Of a DNA stretch of 64,000 bases, positions 50,921 through 62,859 are shown piece by piece; within the stretch, counting starts at the first letter, position 1; every line of letters starts with the position of its first letter. The stretch covers positions 68,871-132,870 of the forward strand of contig VXBM01000866.1 of NCBI GenBank assembly GCA_013400155.1. Reading direction: 5' to 3'. The DNA is from Helopsaltes ochotensis (taxonomy: Eukaryota > Chordata > Aves > Passeriformes > Locustellidae). Below the pieces are notes generated by a model that was given only the letters and a program-made list of their open reading frames with translations, made no database searches and was not told the origin of the DNA. The position numbers and the translations under genes are program-made.

Positions 50921-53894
50921 CCAGTCCATGTGACTCAGAATGTCATCTTCTGTAAAGAGAGAGGGATGTTTGCCCTTGAATGCCATTCCAGGCACTAACA
51001 TAATCTGTGGGATTAAGAAGCACCATTTGTCATGTAAAATGAACAACTGAAACAGAGAATCTCCCATGAAGAACCCTCTTCCCAACCAGTGACACCCACA
51101 GGAGCTTTATGTCTTTTATGTGAACACCATTAAAGCTTTTTTTTAATAGTTATCATGACTCAGTATTAGGCTACAGTGCATTTGCTGCACTTTCAAACCG
51201 TGGCCCTCGAATAATGTGAATTCTGTGAGAAGGCTGCAGGCTGAACAGTGACAGACAAATGCACTGACATCTTAAGTTAGTTTATAGCCTTTTAAAGTGC
51301 ACATAATTTTCTCACAAACACCTGCAGCAAGTGGAAAACCTAATGTTAAAAACTTGGGGGTTTTTTAAGTTCATAGCGTCTAGCAATATATTAAAATGAG
51401 CAATAGTATAAAACTATACTCAAAACCCTAAATGTTTTCACAAGAATTTTTACTTTTAATATTTTAATTTATTGCATTTTAGGTTTGAAAGTAGCAAGGA
51501 CAATTTCAAACGAAAACTTCAGAAACAATATATAACCAAAGACTTTTTCAGGATGAAAGAACACATGTAAGGAGGATCAAGACCCTACAGTGAGATCAGC
51601 TATTAGCTAATTAAATATGTGACTAAAATTCATCATTTTAAATAGCAGCCTTATTGATGGTGAGCAATCTGGTAAGCAAACAAATGATAGTGGATTTTTT
51701 TTCATCTCTTCAGAGAGAAACATTTATCTTAATAAGATTCACTGTGCCATAATACACGTGGAATAAGTCAATGTCTACTAATTAATGGACATTGTAAACA
51801 TGATTTTCTAAACAGCTAATTAAAATATGTAGCATCTAACAACAGCCTTTCTTGCAAAATATGTTCCATTTAAAATACACATCCCTGGAAAAGTTACTTA
51901 TTTTTCTATTCCCTTGTCTTTGCCTTTTTAAATGGTTTTTCAAGAAAGGAGGATCTGCTGAGCTGAGGTTCTATTTCTGTATCAAGTTCCATTGATGCAC
52001 ACCCCTGGACTAAGGCAGAAGCCCAGTGATTTGTAGGTCTAGAAGGCTATACAAGGCAACAGTAACACTAATCCTAAGGGTTTGCTGTTGTTGCTTTTTC
52101 AGAGATGATGTGATATTCCCCTCTCTGGTTTTTGTGAGGATTTTAGATAGTCTAGATGATACTTGAAACTGTAAAATTTTCAAGAAGAAATGTAATTTTC
52201 ATATTGATGAGGAACCTTTAACCTCCCATTTTATGTATTACATTAGTTCCTCAGAATAAGCAGGCTTCTCTCTTTCTTATTCTGATTCTGTAAGTAGCTT
52301 TTTCAAGAGAAAGAAGTTGTTGTAGATCTGTCAGCAAGGCTCTGGGAGTAGGAGGATGTTTGGATTTCCGGCATATTGCAATGCAGTTCTTGGCCACCAG
52401 CAAAGCTATGTGTGTGAATCTCATTTTATATCCGTTGTTTGCAATACCACATATTTTAAGAGGCATTTGAAATAGTCTCTGTACTCCTAATCACAAATCA
52501 TTCCCTAAAAGATGCTGAGAAGGCAAAATACCAGCCTTTACAGGACTCGTGTCAAGACAGACAGTGGATGAAATGATGCTGTCATGGAATTAAAATAAAA
52601 TCAGCTACAGCTTGAACAATTTAGTCTGTGCTCAAAGTTCTTAGCTCAAATCAGTTTATTGTTTGTTATGCTTGTTTTTCTCTCCCAATTCAAAATGTCA
52701 TTTTCTATGACATACCTTTTAGATTAAAACATTAGCCAGCTAATCTCATTAGCCAATTTTTCAATCTATATTAAAATGTATTTTTGCAGTACAGAAACCT
52801 GAGACAGTGGACTACAAACTCTGTGACTATTTTCAAACCTGGAAGTATGCAGAGCTCATCTTCAATTCCTATTTGCATAATTTTTCTTTTCTCTAAAGAT
52901 CACCCGAGTCACCACTCCCACCATTTCCCCTTCTTTTCTATCCTCGACCAGTACAAAGAAAACATCATTTTCCCAGCCAAGGCATATACAACATCCTTCA
53001 GAATGCGTCAGAGCAGATCCCCCATCAGCCAGAGGAATCACTGTGTTAATATGAAGTCCTTCCTGCCTGGCAGCACAGAACAAGCTTGGAATCACCACAC
53101 AGCAAAGAGGTGATTTTAGCATTGTGTTACCTAATATATTATAAACATTTTCCTTTCATGTACTTGTGCCCTTTTGTGGGCAAGCACCCAGCTCCCCCTC
53201 CCAAATTATGCAGCTCAGTGACTGACCAGAGGCTTTGGCAATCTTATACGGGACAATGACTTGAAACCAAACCTCTCTCTTGCAAATAATTCCAGAATAA
53301 AATGTAACTGAGGGCTGGATCAACAATGACTTAGGAGGGCAAAATACATTTTTCTTTTCTATAGCTCTCTGCATTCTTCAGTGTTAACAGAAGTTAAAAC
53401 CTAGCTTAGTCATTAAAGTAATCAGGTATGAATCAAAGAACCTCAGAAGATGCTGTTGTTTGAGAAAGCAGATTTTCAAACAAACAAGCATTTTCCTCAT
53501 TCTAACTTCTTTTTAATGGGTATATATCTTTAATAAACAAACCCATTATTTTGAATTGTATCAAGAAATTTTCATCTGTAGTACGGCTCAAACAAAAAAT
53601 ACTAAAATGCTAAAAGCATTTTGGTTTTTTAAATACACATCTAGCACGTTCATTGCCATAATGCAATCCTGTAAATGCCAAAAAAGTGAATCACTGATAT
53701 ATAATTTTAAAATGCCAGTGATTTCCCAGCTGTCACTGATCTTGGAAAACTTCCCCAGTAGCATGTGGAGATCAATAATTGTTTACAGACTTTTAGTCCC
53801 AGTTTGTAAGGAGGGTATCACTGTGGACTATGTCAAATTTTTTAACTGTGAAGTCAAAGACTGGTTTCACACTTAAATCTATCCCAAAGCCCAT

Positions 53895-54305
53895 CAAGCT
53901 AAAGAAATGCAAGAATGATGATCCAGGGAACTACAGCTTGTCCTCTGGGACAATAATGGTGCAAGTCTGCAGGAGCCATTCCTGAAGAAAGAAAGGTAAT
54001 TAGAAGTTGTATCCAGCATGGATTTTCCAAGGTTTGCCTCACCTGACCAAGCCTAATGACCTTCTGTGACACCCTGGTAGATGTGCAGACAAAAGCAGAG
54101 CCGTAAATGTTGCTTACCTTGCCTTCAGCACGGGTTTCAGCATGGTCTCCACAGCACACTCGTACCCAAGCTGGAATGTTACAGTGTGGATGGGCACACT
54201 GCAGCAGGGGTGAAAATCTGCTGCCAGGCCCAAAGGGCTAACGAGTCCTACTCCACCTGGCAGCTGCTTACCAGCGGCATTCCTTGGGCATCTCCCCTTA
54301 GACCT
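53895..54305 (+). mobile_element. Degraded CR1 ORF2 (reverse transcriptase region)
   Basis: Several conserved stretches of the avian CR1 reverse-transcriptase coding region are recognisable in order: 'gatgatccagggaactacag', 'catggattttccaaggtttg', 'cctgaccaagcctaatgacc', 'ctcgtacccaagctggaatg', 'ggcccaaagggctaacgag' and 'tactccacctggcagctgct'. Frameshifts and stops interrupt the frame, so it is a dead copy. It belongs with the 3' end at 54392..54576, with the intervening ORF2 part missing. Confidence 0.8.
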
Positions 54306-54391
54306 AAGCCACAGAATATGTCAGTGTCCTGGAGGAGAACACAGAGCACAGATTATTTATCCCCCCCTGCCTTGTTTTTTGGTTTTTTTTA

Positions 54392-54576
54392 GGATATTTA
54401 AGCACTGAAACAGGTTGCCCAGAGAGGTTGGGGAATCTCGATCCTTGCAGGTTTTCAAAACTTCGATGCATAACATCCTCAACAAATTGTGATTTCAGTG
54501 TTGACCCTGATCTGAGCAGGAGTTTGCACTAGAAAACCTCCTAAAGTCTATTCCAACTGAATGATTCTATGATTCT
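54392..54576 (+). mobile_element. CR1 3' end, plus orientation
   Basis: The run 'gcactgaaacaggttgccca', 'gagaggttggggaatctc', 'attccaactgaatgattcta' and 'tgattctg' is the standard CR1 terminus. Its position and orientation fit the reverse-transcriptase fragment just upstream, so both probably derive from one insertion that later suffered an internal deletion. Confidence 0.85.
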
Positions 54577-57500
54577 GGGAAGAGGCTTTTCAGAGTTTGC
54601 CTTTGCTGTCCATCCTATCCTTAGGTTTTCTCTATACATGTGTAATTCTGGGCTGATGTCAAAAGTAAGTAAATTAACATGTCCTCCTCATCCTTGTAGC
54701 TCAGAAGCAGGTTTAAGATCAATACCCTGTGCATGCTGATCCCAAATTCCATGGCAACGTTAATGTATCCCATTAGCAGAAAATACCCTTCACTCACTAT
54801 TTTTCTCTCCTTGCACACATACTCATGTGAAAGCAGGTAAAGAACCTTTCTCTTCTGAATTCAGATGATTTTCTATTCAATGTTTTTCAGAAGAGGTACT
54901 GAAAAATAATTTTGTCTTGGATTATGTCTCTTTACAGCTTATTCATCAATGTTTTTAGTTATGGAAGATCAATTCTTTTCTGTGCTCATCTATTTTTCTT
55001 TTGTTTCATCTAATTTTTCATCAGCTGAATCTTTTCCTTGTTTAACTGAAATGAGAGCTAAGTTTCACATGCACCACTGTCCATAGCTCTGAACATTAAT
55101 TAGATAAGAAACTGTGATGCAAATTGGTTAAAAGGGTGTGCTATATCCCAACACTGTAAAGAAATGTGAATTTTGCACTGTTCTTGTGAAATACAAAATT
55201 TAATTACATTACTCCACGTAGTGAAGTCAAACACACTGAAACTGGTGTCCTTTACAACCTTTCAGAGGTTTCATCTCTTCACAGCTACATTCATACAGCA
55301 AACTCCCCATTTAGCAAATCAGACATTGCAGGCAATCCTCAAAATGAACTGCAGTGTAGTCATTTGTCACAGGATTGCACATTCTAAATGTGACACTATT
55401 TAGCAAACAGTAGAAATGTATACTGGAAATGAACCATATATTTTCTCCTTAATTCCTTTAGTAAGAGTGGTTAAACACATTAAGTTGTGCAGCTTCATAT
55501 CCAAGGTCTTATTTCCAGCATTGTAAAACACTGCCAGAAAGTATTTAAACTTTCTTTGTGTGTATCATCATAAAGAAAAAAATCTGAATTATAAGGAAAA
55601 GTTCCAAACGTATACATTTAAAGTGACAACTGGAATTCTCCACATTTGTGCAATTAAAACAACATAAAATAGAATTTCTAAGGTATGATATATATATAAA
55701 ATGATTAAGCATGAAAATAGCCAGAACCCTTTTTAGGGAAACTATAGCATACATTGGTGGCTTTGCCACAAACTTCTTTTAAACCTGTGAGAAATCCAAC
55801 ATTTTTCCTGAGGTGCAGTACCATGTATATCAATAGAGGAAGCAGTTTGAACATTTTCAAACAGAAAAAAATATCTTAGAAGTCCAGAAAGATACAAACA
55901 ACATAGTGTTCTTCTCCTTTATCCTTGCTCTTTTTTTCACTCCTGGCTATGAAAATTAGAAAAAAGTAGAAAGTTGTGATAACAGTGGAAGACTCCCCAA
56001 AATACATTTCAAAACTAAGAAAAAATATTTAAATTGGTATAAAAAAATCAATAGTTGTACTGACAGTTGAAGGCAGAGTGAATACGAAGTCATGTGGCTC
56101 TGAGGCCTGATCTTTTAAGCTGCTCCTAATTAAATGCAGCTTTGCTCTTACTGGATGTTAAGAGCTTTCCAGGTTACTGCCCGTATTAAAGGAAAATTAG
56201 ATGCTTATCTGTATGAATGTAGCAAAGTTGATTGAAAAAAGATAATGTGTGAAGACCGTGTCAAAAAAATAATATTGCTGATTCATTCTAATGTGCTTAA
56301 ACATTCCTGAACTCTGATGGTTCATCAGTACCTCATAGTATGGGTCATAATCCTTAGCAGATAAATGCTTAATCCGAGATAAATCGTAATAAATCCAAAT
56401 GAGATTAGACCTTTACCAAAATATCCAATGAGTGGTGTAAAAACATCTTTGAGTGACTGTGATACATCAGTGGGAGTCACCGACTGAATTCTTTACAGAA
56501 TAGCAGAGAAGGTGCAATAATACTTAAAAGCAAAGCAGAACTGTTCTGATCAGCACCACTCGGGGGCTGGTGTTGAGTGTTCTTCACCAGCCTCCCTTCT
56601 TAACAATATTCCTCTGATCTGCGAGGCTTCATGGTTTACATCAGTGTTCTGTCAAAGTCACCTACTTTCTGAAACAAATGTTTTATTTATCTCCTCCTTC
56701 CCACTCCTACTATTGTGAATCCGAATAAAACCTGCAGGAGCCTTAAGGCTAAAACATTCAGAGAGATCCACTGGCATTTTCATCCCCTCCGTATTTGGTA
56801 GCTTATGATATCAGGTTAACTCGTTAAGTATTTACAGTAAAGGACATCTTTGCATAGCATTTTAAAAAATAAAAAAGCCACAGTTACTAAAATTCATGGT
56901 GCTATGATTGAGTAAATGCATTATGGTTAGAGATGAACAAAAATATAAGAAAAACTCTTTGCTGCTAAAATCTGAGATTGCTATGAAAAATCTAGAATCT
57001 TTACCTGGAAGAAAATTTGTCTGCCTTTACTTGTGACACAAATATAACCTCTTAACCTGCTAAATATAAACAAGAAGCTGTTGTCTTGAAGAAAAAGTAT
57101 TTCAGCTACATTTTTAAGGTTTTTTTGTTCTGTAATAATAAAACCTCCAAGAAATTCTATTCTTAAAAATTGTGTTGCCTTACATCCAGCGATTTAGAGG
57201 AAAAAATCATTATAAGAAATCACTATTTAATAAATTGCAACCTGAATCAAAGTACAGTGGAGAATGAAGCTGCCCATGGAAGTCTGAGTTCCATTAGCAT
57301 TACTGAACATACCTGGAGTCGTGATCCTGGGACATTGACTTCATGGGAGTTTTGACTGTGGGAAGAATTAAAGTTTGTATCTGATGTCCTCAAAGCCTTT
57401 GATGTGTTTATAGCTTTTATAGGTCAGTTGCAAAGATAAGCTTTATAATGGCTTTCTACACTTACCCTGGAAAAGCACTTACACTCTCTTTCCATTGCTT

Positions 57501-57639
57501 AAAATACAGAACTATTTACTTCTGACATTTGCTATTTGTTCTAAACACCGTGGTGTGCATTATCCATGTATCGATTCAGGAAGCATCTTCTGAACGGGCA
57601 ATTTCCTCGCCCTGCTCTGACAGCACAGAGAAGCCACCA
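54577..57639. other. Intergenic region, nothing recognised
   Basis: AT-rich sequence downstream of the CR1 copy. No exon, repeat family or RNA gene was recognised. A short TA run occurs near 55685. Confidence 0.6.
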
Positions 57640-57960
57640 GATGTTGTCACCGTCTGACTTGGGCTGCTGCTGCCATTTCACCGTCGGGTGATGGGAGCAC
57701 AGCTCTGCCTTGGGCGCTGTGATTTGAGCAGTGATCTGGGTAAGCGCTGCTCCCTGGCAGCTCCCGCCCGCTCCCTTCAGCCCAGGTTTCCAAACTCCAG
57801 CAGATCCGGTTGCTGGTGGCGCCCGGGAGACAAAGGAGTGGGGCGGGCGGTGGGAGGAGAAGGGTGAGCGAGGTGCTCAGGTACAGACAGACACACACAG
57901 AGCAAGACAGGTGATCTCTAGCACAGGTGCAGAATGAGCACTCGCGTCCTCTGAGCTGAG
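57640..57960 (+). promoter_or_regulatory. GC-rich promoter-like segment (possible upstream promoter of ELAVL4)
   Basis: This is a local rise in GC and CpG with a GC box (ggggcgggcgg, 57838..57848) and two CAGGTG E-boxes at 57908..57913 and 57924..57929. It lies 17 kb from the AGBL4 start on the divergent side, where ELAVL4 is expected from vertebrate synteny. It is followed by a strong splice donor at 58017. No coding start is visible. The gene link is inference. Confidence 0.4.
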
Positions 57961-58016
57961 ATTTCACCTCACTTTCACTGCCTACAGCACACGACTCATT
58001 TTGCTGAAGGAGAAAC
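57850..58016 (+). ncRNA. Putative untranslated first exon ending at a strong donor
   Basis: The consensus donor GTAAGT (58017..58022) follows 'gctgaaggagaaac', directly downstream of the GC-rich segment. This arrangement would suit a non-coding first exon on the plus strand. The 5' limit is a guess. The only ATG between the E-boxes and the donor (57934) opens a frame of five codons. It could equally be a chance donor. The ncRNA label means only that no coding sequence is seen. Confidence 0.25.
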
Positions 58017-58022
58017 GTAAGT

Positions 58023-59870
58023 TCTTATTTTAGAAGGTGTTTTTGTTGGTGGTTTTGCCATGTAACTAAGAAATGAAGTAACATAAAAATGAGCTAAATC
58101 TTTTCCTTTGTGTAGTCTCCATGCATTAGCAGTATTCAGTTAAAAGAAACATTCCCAATTACTTCCTATTTGAGCAGATCTACCAAGAATTCTCTTGTCA
58201 TAATAACAACATTGGTCTTTACACTTCTCAAGGGTACAGAAGACTTTCCTATGACTATTTTTGGTTACATTTTAAAGAGTTGGTAGGAATATCCTCTGAA
58301 TTGAAACTTCCATCATCAAGCCAATGCCACATAATGAGTGATCATTAGCTGTACAACAGTGTAAACCTTTCTCTGCACCTGTGGAGAAACACTTGCACTG
58401 TAACCAGATCCAGTAGGACCTATAAAATGGTAGATGTAAGTTTCTGGAGTATGAAGCGGTATTTTTCTTTCCTGAGACCTAAAAAATCTAGGCAAATAAC
58501 TGAAATCCTGAATAGTGCAGCCTGGGTATGCCACAAATAAAAAAGCTGTGTAAGAGATGTCATTTTCTTGGGTATACAGAGCTCAGTGAAACACTTTTAG
58601 AAAAGCTGTTGTCTAACGTGGTGATACCTTATCATTTAATGGATTGATGCCCTTTTCCTGACTGTTGTTTGCAGCTAGACTTCTCAGTTTTTAAGAATAT
58701 AAATACCTCTTGAAAAGTTGTAGAGGCTGTAAGTCAGGAAGGATTTTCCATCATTCTGTCAAAGTAAACACAAGGAAAATATCCAGCGCACCTGAAAGTA
58801 CAGCAACGCTACTTTAGGTAGGAGAAAAGCATTCTGAGACCAGGACACTGGTTAGGGGCAGATGATTTAATATAAGAGTGCTGTGAAAAAGTCAAACTTG
58901 TTTATAGGAAAAGAAATAATCTTACTTTAGCTTTGTCTGGATTTCTCACAATGACATTTCAATATCTCCTCTGTTTAGAATAACTCATGTATTTTAGGGG
59001 TTGCCTGCATAGAGTGTATCACAGATCCTTTCCCTATGTGATAGCATGTCTCTAAAACAAGAGGATTTGGACCAAACTAATAGACAGATGAAGCCAAACA
59101 AACAAATTGCTGCTATGCTAATTTCTGAAACAGATGGCTCTGATCCAGCATTTGCTGGGAAATGCAATTCCCTGTCAATCTAACACAGAATCATGTCTGT
59201 CTTTCTGTAATCCTGTGTGTATAGCATAGAGGAGGAATCTGGCTCAGAATACTCCACCCACAGCTAAATTTATACATAAAGAACTGAAAATCAAAGTGCA
59301 TAAACAAGTACAAATTCTGCCATCCTTACTTGAAGTGAAGATTGGACCCTGTTTTGAAGTTTTAGGTACAGATCTTCAGAAGGCCCAAGATATTCAGTCT
59401 TTCCTCACTCTGTGGTAGAAATACCCTTGAAATTAATGCTAGTTGTATTGTACATATGTATATATGGCTTACAGCACTGAAGTAAACCAGGCAAGCTAGA
59501 AGCTTCTAATTCTTTTAAACTTCAGCTATTTTATTTAAACATCTGATATTCTGTTACTTTTAACTAAGCTACCTGAAAAAAAGAATAACTCGGTAAAAAT
59601 GTAAATAATTTCACACCCAGGTTCCTGACCAGGCCAGAGCTGAGGCCGTGGGTCTAACTCTGCTTCCTCAGATAGTCTGTCTTGGCTGCTGGTGCATCTT
59701 CATCTAAATTTAGCCTAATGTTAAGAATGACCTACACAGCAAGAAAATAAACTGTTTGAAAAAATATAGGACAAAGCTTATGTCTAAGGAAAAGCTTCCC
59801 ACAATGTTCTATTTGCGGCACACGATCATACATTTGTGTCACATCATCTTATCCTTTCCTTGAGTGGCAA
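58023..59870. other. Non-coding interval, nothing recognised
   Basis: AT-rich sequence between the two promoter-like regions. Short ORFs only. No repeats or RNA genes were recognised. Confidence 0.6.
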
Positions 59871-59919
59871 TTGAAAAAGAGGCTTTTTAACCTGCTCAAA
59901 ATTCTTCCTCATCCATCTT

Positions 59920-60690
59920 TACGGCCGAGGGTCACGGACCCAGTCAGAGACGGAGGGAAGCACCCGCGCGGTGGATGGAGATCAGCGCAGACCTCACCCT
60001 GCCCGCCGCACCTCATTAATTTCCCTCCCCACACCGGGAGCCACCTGGGAGGGAGCGGACCCTCCCGGGTGCGTTACCGCGGCTCTTGGCTCCCGGCACG
60101 CCCACACGTGTGCCCTCTCCGCGGCCGGGGCGTGCCCCCGCCGCCCGCGCAGCTGCCGCNNNNNNNNNNNNNNNNNNNNNNNNNNNNNNNNNNNNNNNNN
60201 NNNNNNNNNNNNNNNNNNNNNNNNNNNNNNNNNNNNNNNNNNNNNGAGCGGAGCCCGGGGCGGGCGGCGGGCGGGACAGGGCGCAAGGGCCTCTTTCTCC
60301 TTTTTCCCGTCGGCGAGCGCTCCCGGGGCGCGGAGGTTAAACCCCCCTTTTCCCTCACTTCAGGCGGTGAATCCGCCCGAAGGAGCGGGGCCGCACTCGG
60401 ACCGGGTTGGGTGATTCCGCCTGCGTTCATCGCGCTTCTAAAGAAAGGCTTCTTTTTTGAGCGACAACAACAGAAAGTAATTTTGCGCTGTGTTTCTTAA
60501 AGTAGAGGTTTTAGAAGGAACGTCTATCCATCGGGGGCTTGTGGGGGGCAGGCGCTGGGCAGCGGAGCGGGGGATCCGCCGGGGGGGACCCGGCCGCTGT
60601 CCCGCCGTCCCCGCCCCGTGTCCGCGCCTGTTCCCCTCCGCTGCCTTCTCCTTGGGAGTCTCCTGTGCTGCTCTGTGACACACAGGCGAA
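59920..60690. promoter_or_regulatory. CpG island, interrupted by assembly gap (possible ELAVL4 promoter)
   Basis: Dense CpG sequence flanks a run of N. It includes gccgcccgcgc before the gap and gagcggagcccggggcgggc after it, then ggcagcggagcgggggatcc near 60560. The boundaries with AT-rich DNA are sharp. Frames that appear open across it read through the N run and are not genes. Synteny with AGBL4 suggests an ELAVL4 5' promoter on the plus strand. I found no HuD coding exon, whose first residues would include MIISTMEPQ, in the remaining 3.3 kb. Confidence 0.55.
60160..60245. other. Assembly gap (86 N)
   Basis: 86 undetermined bases lie in the most GC-rich part of the CpG island, consistent with sequencing dropout. 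True length and content are unknown. Confidence 1.
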
Positions 60691-61994
60691 TTCGAGGCTC
60701 AGTCCCGTTTAGCGTGATGAGTACAATTAAGGTGGTTTTAATTGAAGTTATTACCCGTGACTGTGTCGTTTTAATTGCCTAATAGTTACTCTGGAAGCTA
60801 GCACTGGTTTTGTGCCTGTAGCGTTTCTTTTTTTCCTGCAGCAGGCTGGTGGTATATGAAGTATGTCCAGGTGTTAAGAGGTTGGCATGGGTAGAGTTTA
60901 AACTTACGTTCATTTGTTATGCCATATATAAGAAAAAAAAATCCTAAAAGTAAATTCTATCAATGAACACTTCTGTTAAAGAGTACAGATTTCCCTAAAT
61001 ATTTTCTCTGACTTCTTTCAGTGCAGTGGCACGCCTTGAGTAAGACTCACTGGTTGTGGAGGCTGGCTGGCAGTAAGGCTGCCTACGGTGATAAATCATC
61101 TTTTAAATTTCACCAAAGCAAGAGCAGGACAGCTCATATTGCATCATTTGCTCAATTTGTTTATTGGTTCTTAAGTAGAACTCCCGCTGGCGTCATTGGA
61201 AGGTTGTTGTATCCAGTGGCACCCTCAGTGCTATTTAAGACTTTTATTATCTCCTTGTATTAATAGAGGACCACTGGATATTATTTAACAGGTATATTGG
61301 AGGTTTGGTTTTGTGCCAGCACTCAGCCTTTTCTTACAAGATGGACCAGGGAGACCTGTTGAGAATCCTTTTAATAAAAACAAAGCAATAGTTCCCCCTG
61401 TTTTTTAATTCAAAAATTCTAGAACGATATTGGAAACCTTAAACAAGAAAGTTCTAGTGGTTGAGAAGCAGAACCTGCAACACATTCAAAGCAAAAATGA
61501 AATTGATAGTCTAATTTTACTATCCACCCTGAGTGACATCCAAAATAGTAAGGAAGCCTAAATGATGGAAAGTAAATTAGATTTTTAAATTAGGTAATGT
61601 TTGAAGATGTTAGAGTATTACTACATTTATTTCCTTGTTAATATTCTGAGATGTTTTAGGAAAAAGTAAGGAAAGATAAATCATACCAAAATAATTTAAA
61701 TGACACTCTAAAAAAAATCAATTACAATGTGAGGCTTATTGCTATGCAGAGGAAGAAGGCTTTGCACAGAAATAAGCCTTTTACTTTATTCCACCTATTG
61801 AACAGAAAAATGTAGACAAGGGAGAAAGTGCTTGTCTAGCTTTGGCAGTAGAGAAGCCTGGAAATAGTCTGCGAAAATGGAGATTCCATTTCAGCACTGC
61901 TGGTGAGTTACCTATCACAGGCATGCGTATTTTTATCTAAATTTTTAAGGGGTTTTGAAACACTTTTTTAGCCTTATGCAGGAAGGACTTGGTT

Positions 61995-62048
61995 TGGGTT
62001 TTTTGTTTTGTTGTTTTTTGGTTTTGTTTTTGGTGGGTTTTTTTTGGT
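61995..62048. repeat. G/T-rich low-complexity tract
   Basis: A run of ttttgttttg, gtttttggtggg and a final poly-T stretch. It has no retroelement body that I can recognise. Confidence 0.7.
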
Positions 62049-62828
62049 CTCAATATGGAGGAAACACCTGAAATTTATGAGTTTAGAATGAGTGACTTTA
62101 AAGGAAGACGTGTACTGCATCATCAGTTAAGAGATGACTGCTTTACATGTTTACTGGTTTTGTGAAAGGGGGAAAAGGTGGCATCCTACAGCCATAAGTC
62201 AGAAAGCTACAGGCAGGACAGCAATTGCCTGGAACTTTAAATGTGGGATGGGAGAGGGGCTGTTGTGGCCGGCCAATTCTTCCTGGATAGTTTAAGGGTT
62301 ACCTTATTAGTGTGTAGTGATATATCAGAATAGAATTTTAAGAGGTCGTAGACTTCTCGTAAATATAAGAATTTGTATAAATTTTTTTAAAGTGGACTTT
62401 GGCTTTTGTGTAGGTGCAGAAACAACCTGAAAGATGGTTCTTAAGTTTTGTAATAACAAAGAGTTAACACGTATGCCAATGGAGTGTTGGCTTTGTGCTA
62501 ACACTGTAGGGAAGAGACAGAAGTTGTTAATTGCAAGTCACTTTGCTGTTTGCATTCTGGGCTGTGGGTGGGAATTCCTTTTCTACCCAGTTTTATTTTG
62601 CCTAGGTGTACTTGGGGTTTTTACAGCTGGGAGTCAGCAACTTTTTATTAATTTTCTGGAAATAGATGTGTAGCAAATAAGTTCTTAAATAACTCCAGGT
62701 TGTGTCAGCATTTTTCTTTGCTTGTTTCTATCAGCATTAACTGTTACTGTTCAAATCAGCCTAGTAACAATTTTGAAGAATGGCAAAAGTAATGAGAATG
62801 GATGTATTTTCTTGAAAGGGTAGTAGGA

Positions 62829-62859
62829 GAGGAGAGAAGTAGGGTAGAGGAGAGAAGTA
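62829..62859. repeat. 18-bp purine-rich direct repeat
   Basis: gaggagagaagta occurs at 62829 and again at 62847, exactly 18 bp later, joined by ggguag-like spacer bases (gggta). It is a small local duplication. Confidence 0.7.

Larger units (their letters stand above)
45760..53894. other. Intergenic region with little recognisable content
   Basis: Mostly AT-rich unique sequence. It holds the small CR1 piece at 50845..50920 and the inverted repeat at 49606..49645. A somewhat GC-richer patch at 46300..46600 and overlapping opposite-strand ORFs at 52784..53122 show no recognisable protein family. Confidence 0.6.

Noticed and set aside
52784..53122. 109-codon plus-strand and 86-codon minus-strand open frames that overlap
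   Set aside because: No domain or splice signals were recognised; best explained as chance.
59871..60500. Open frames of up to 209 codons across the CpG island
   Set aside because: They read through the 86-N gap and have no recognisable domain.
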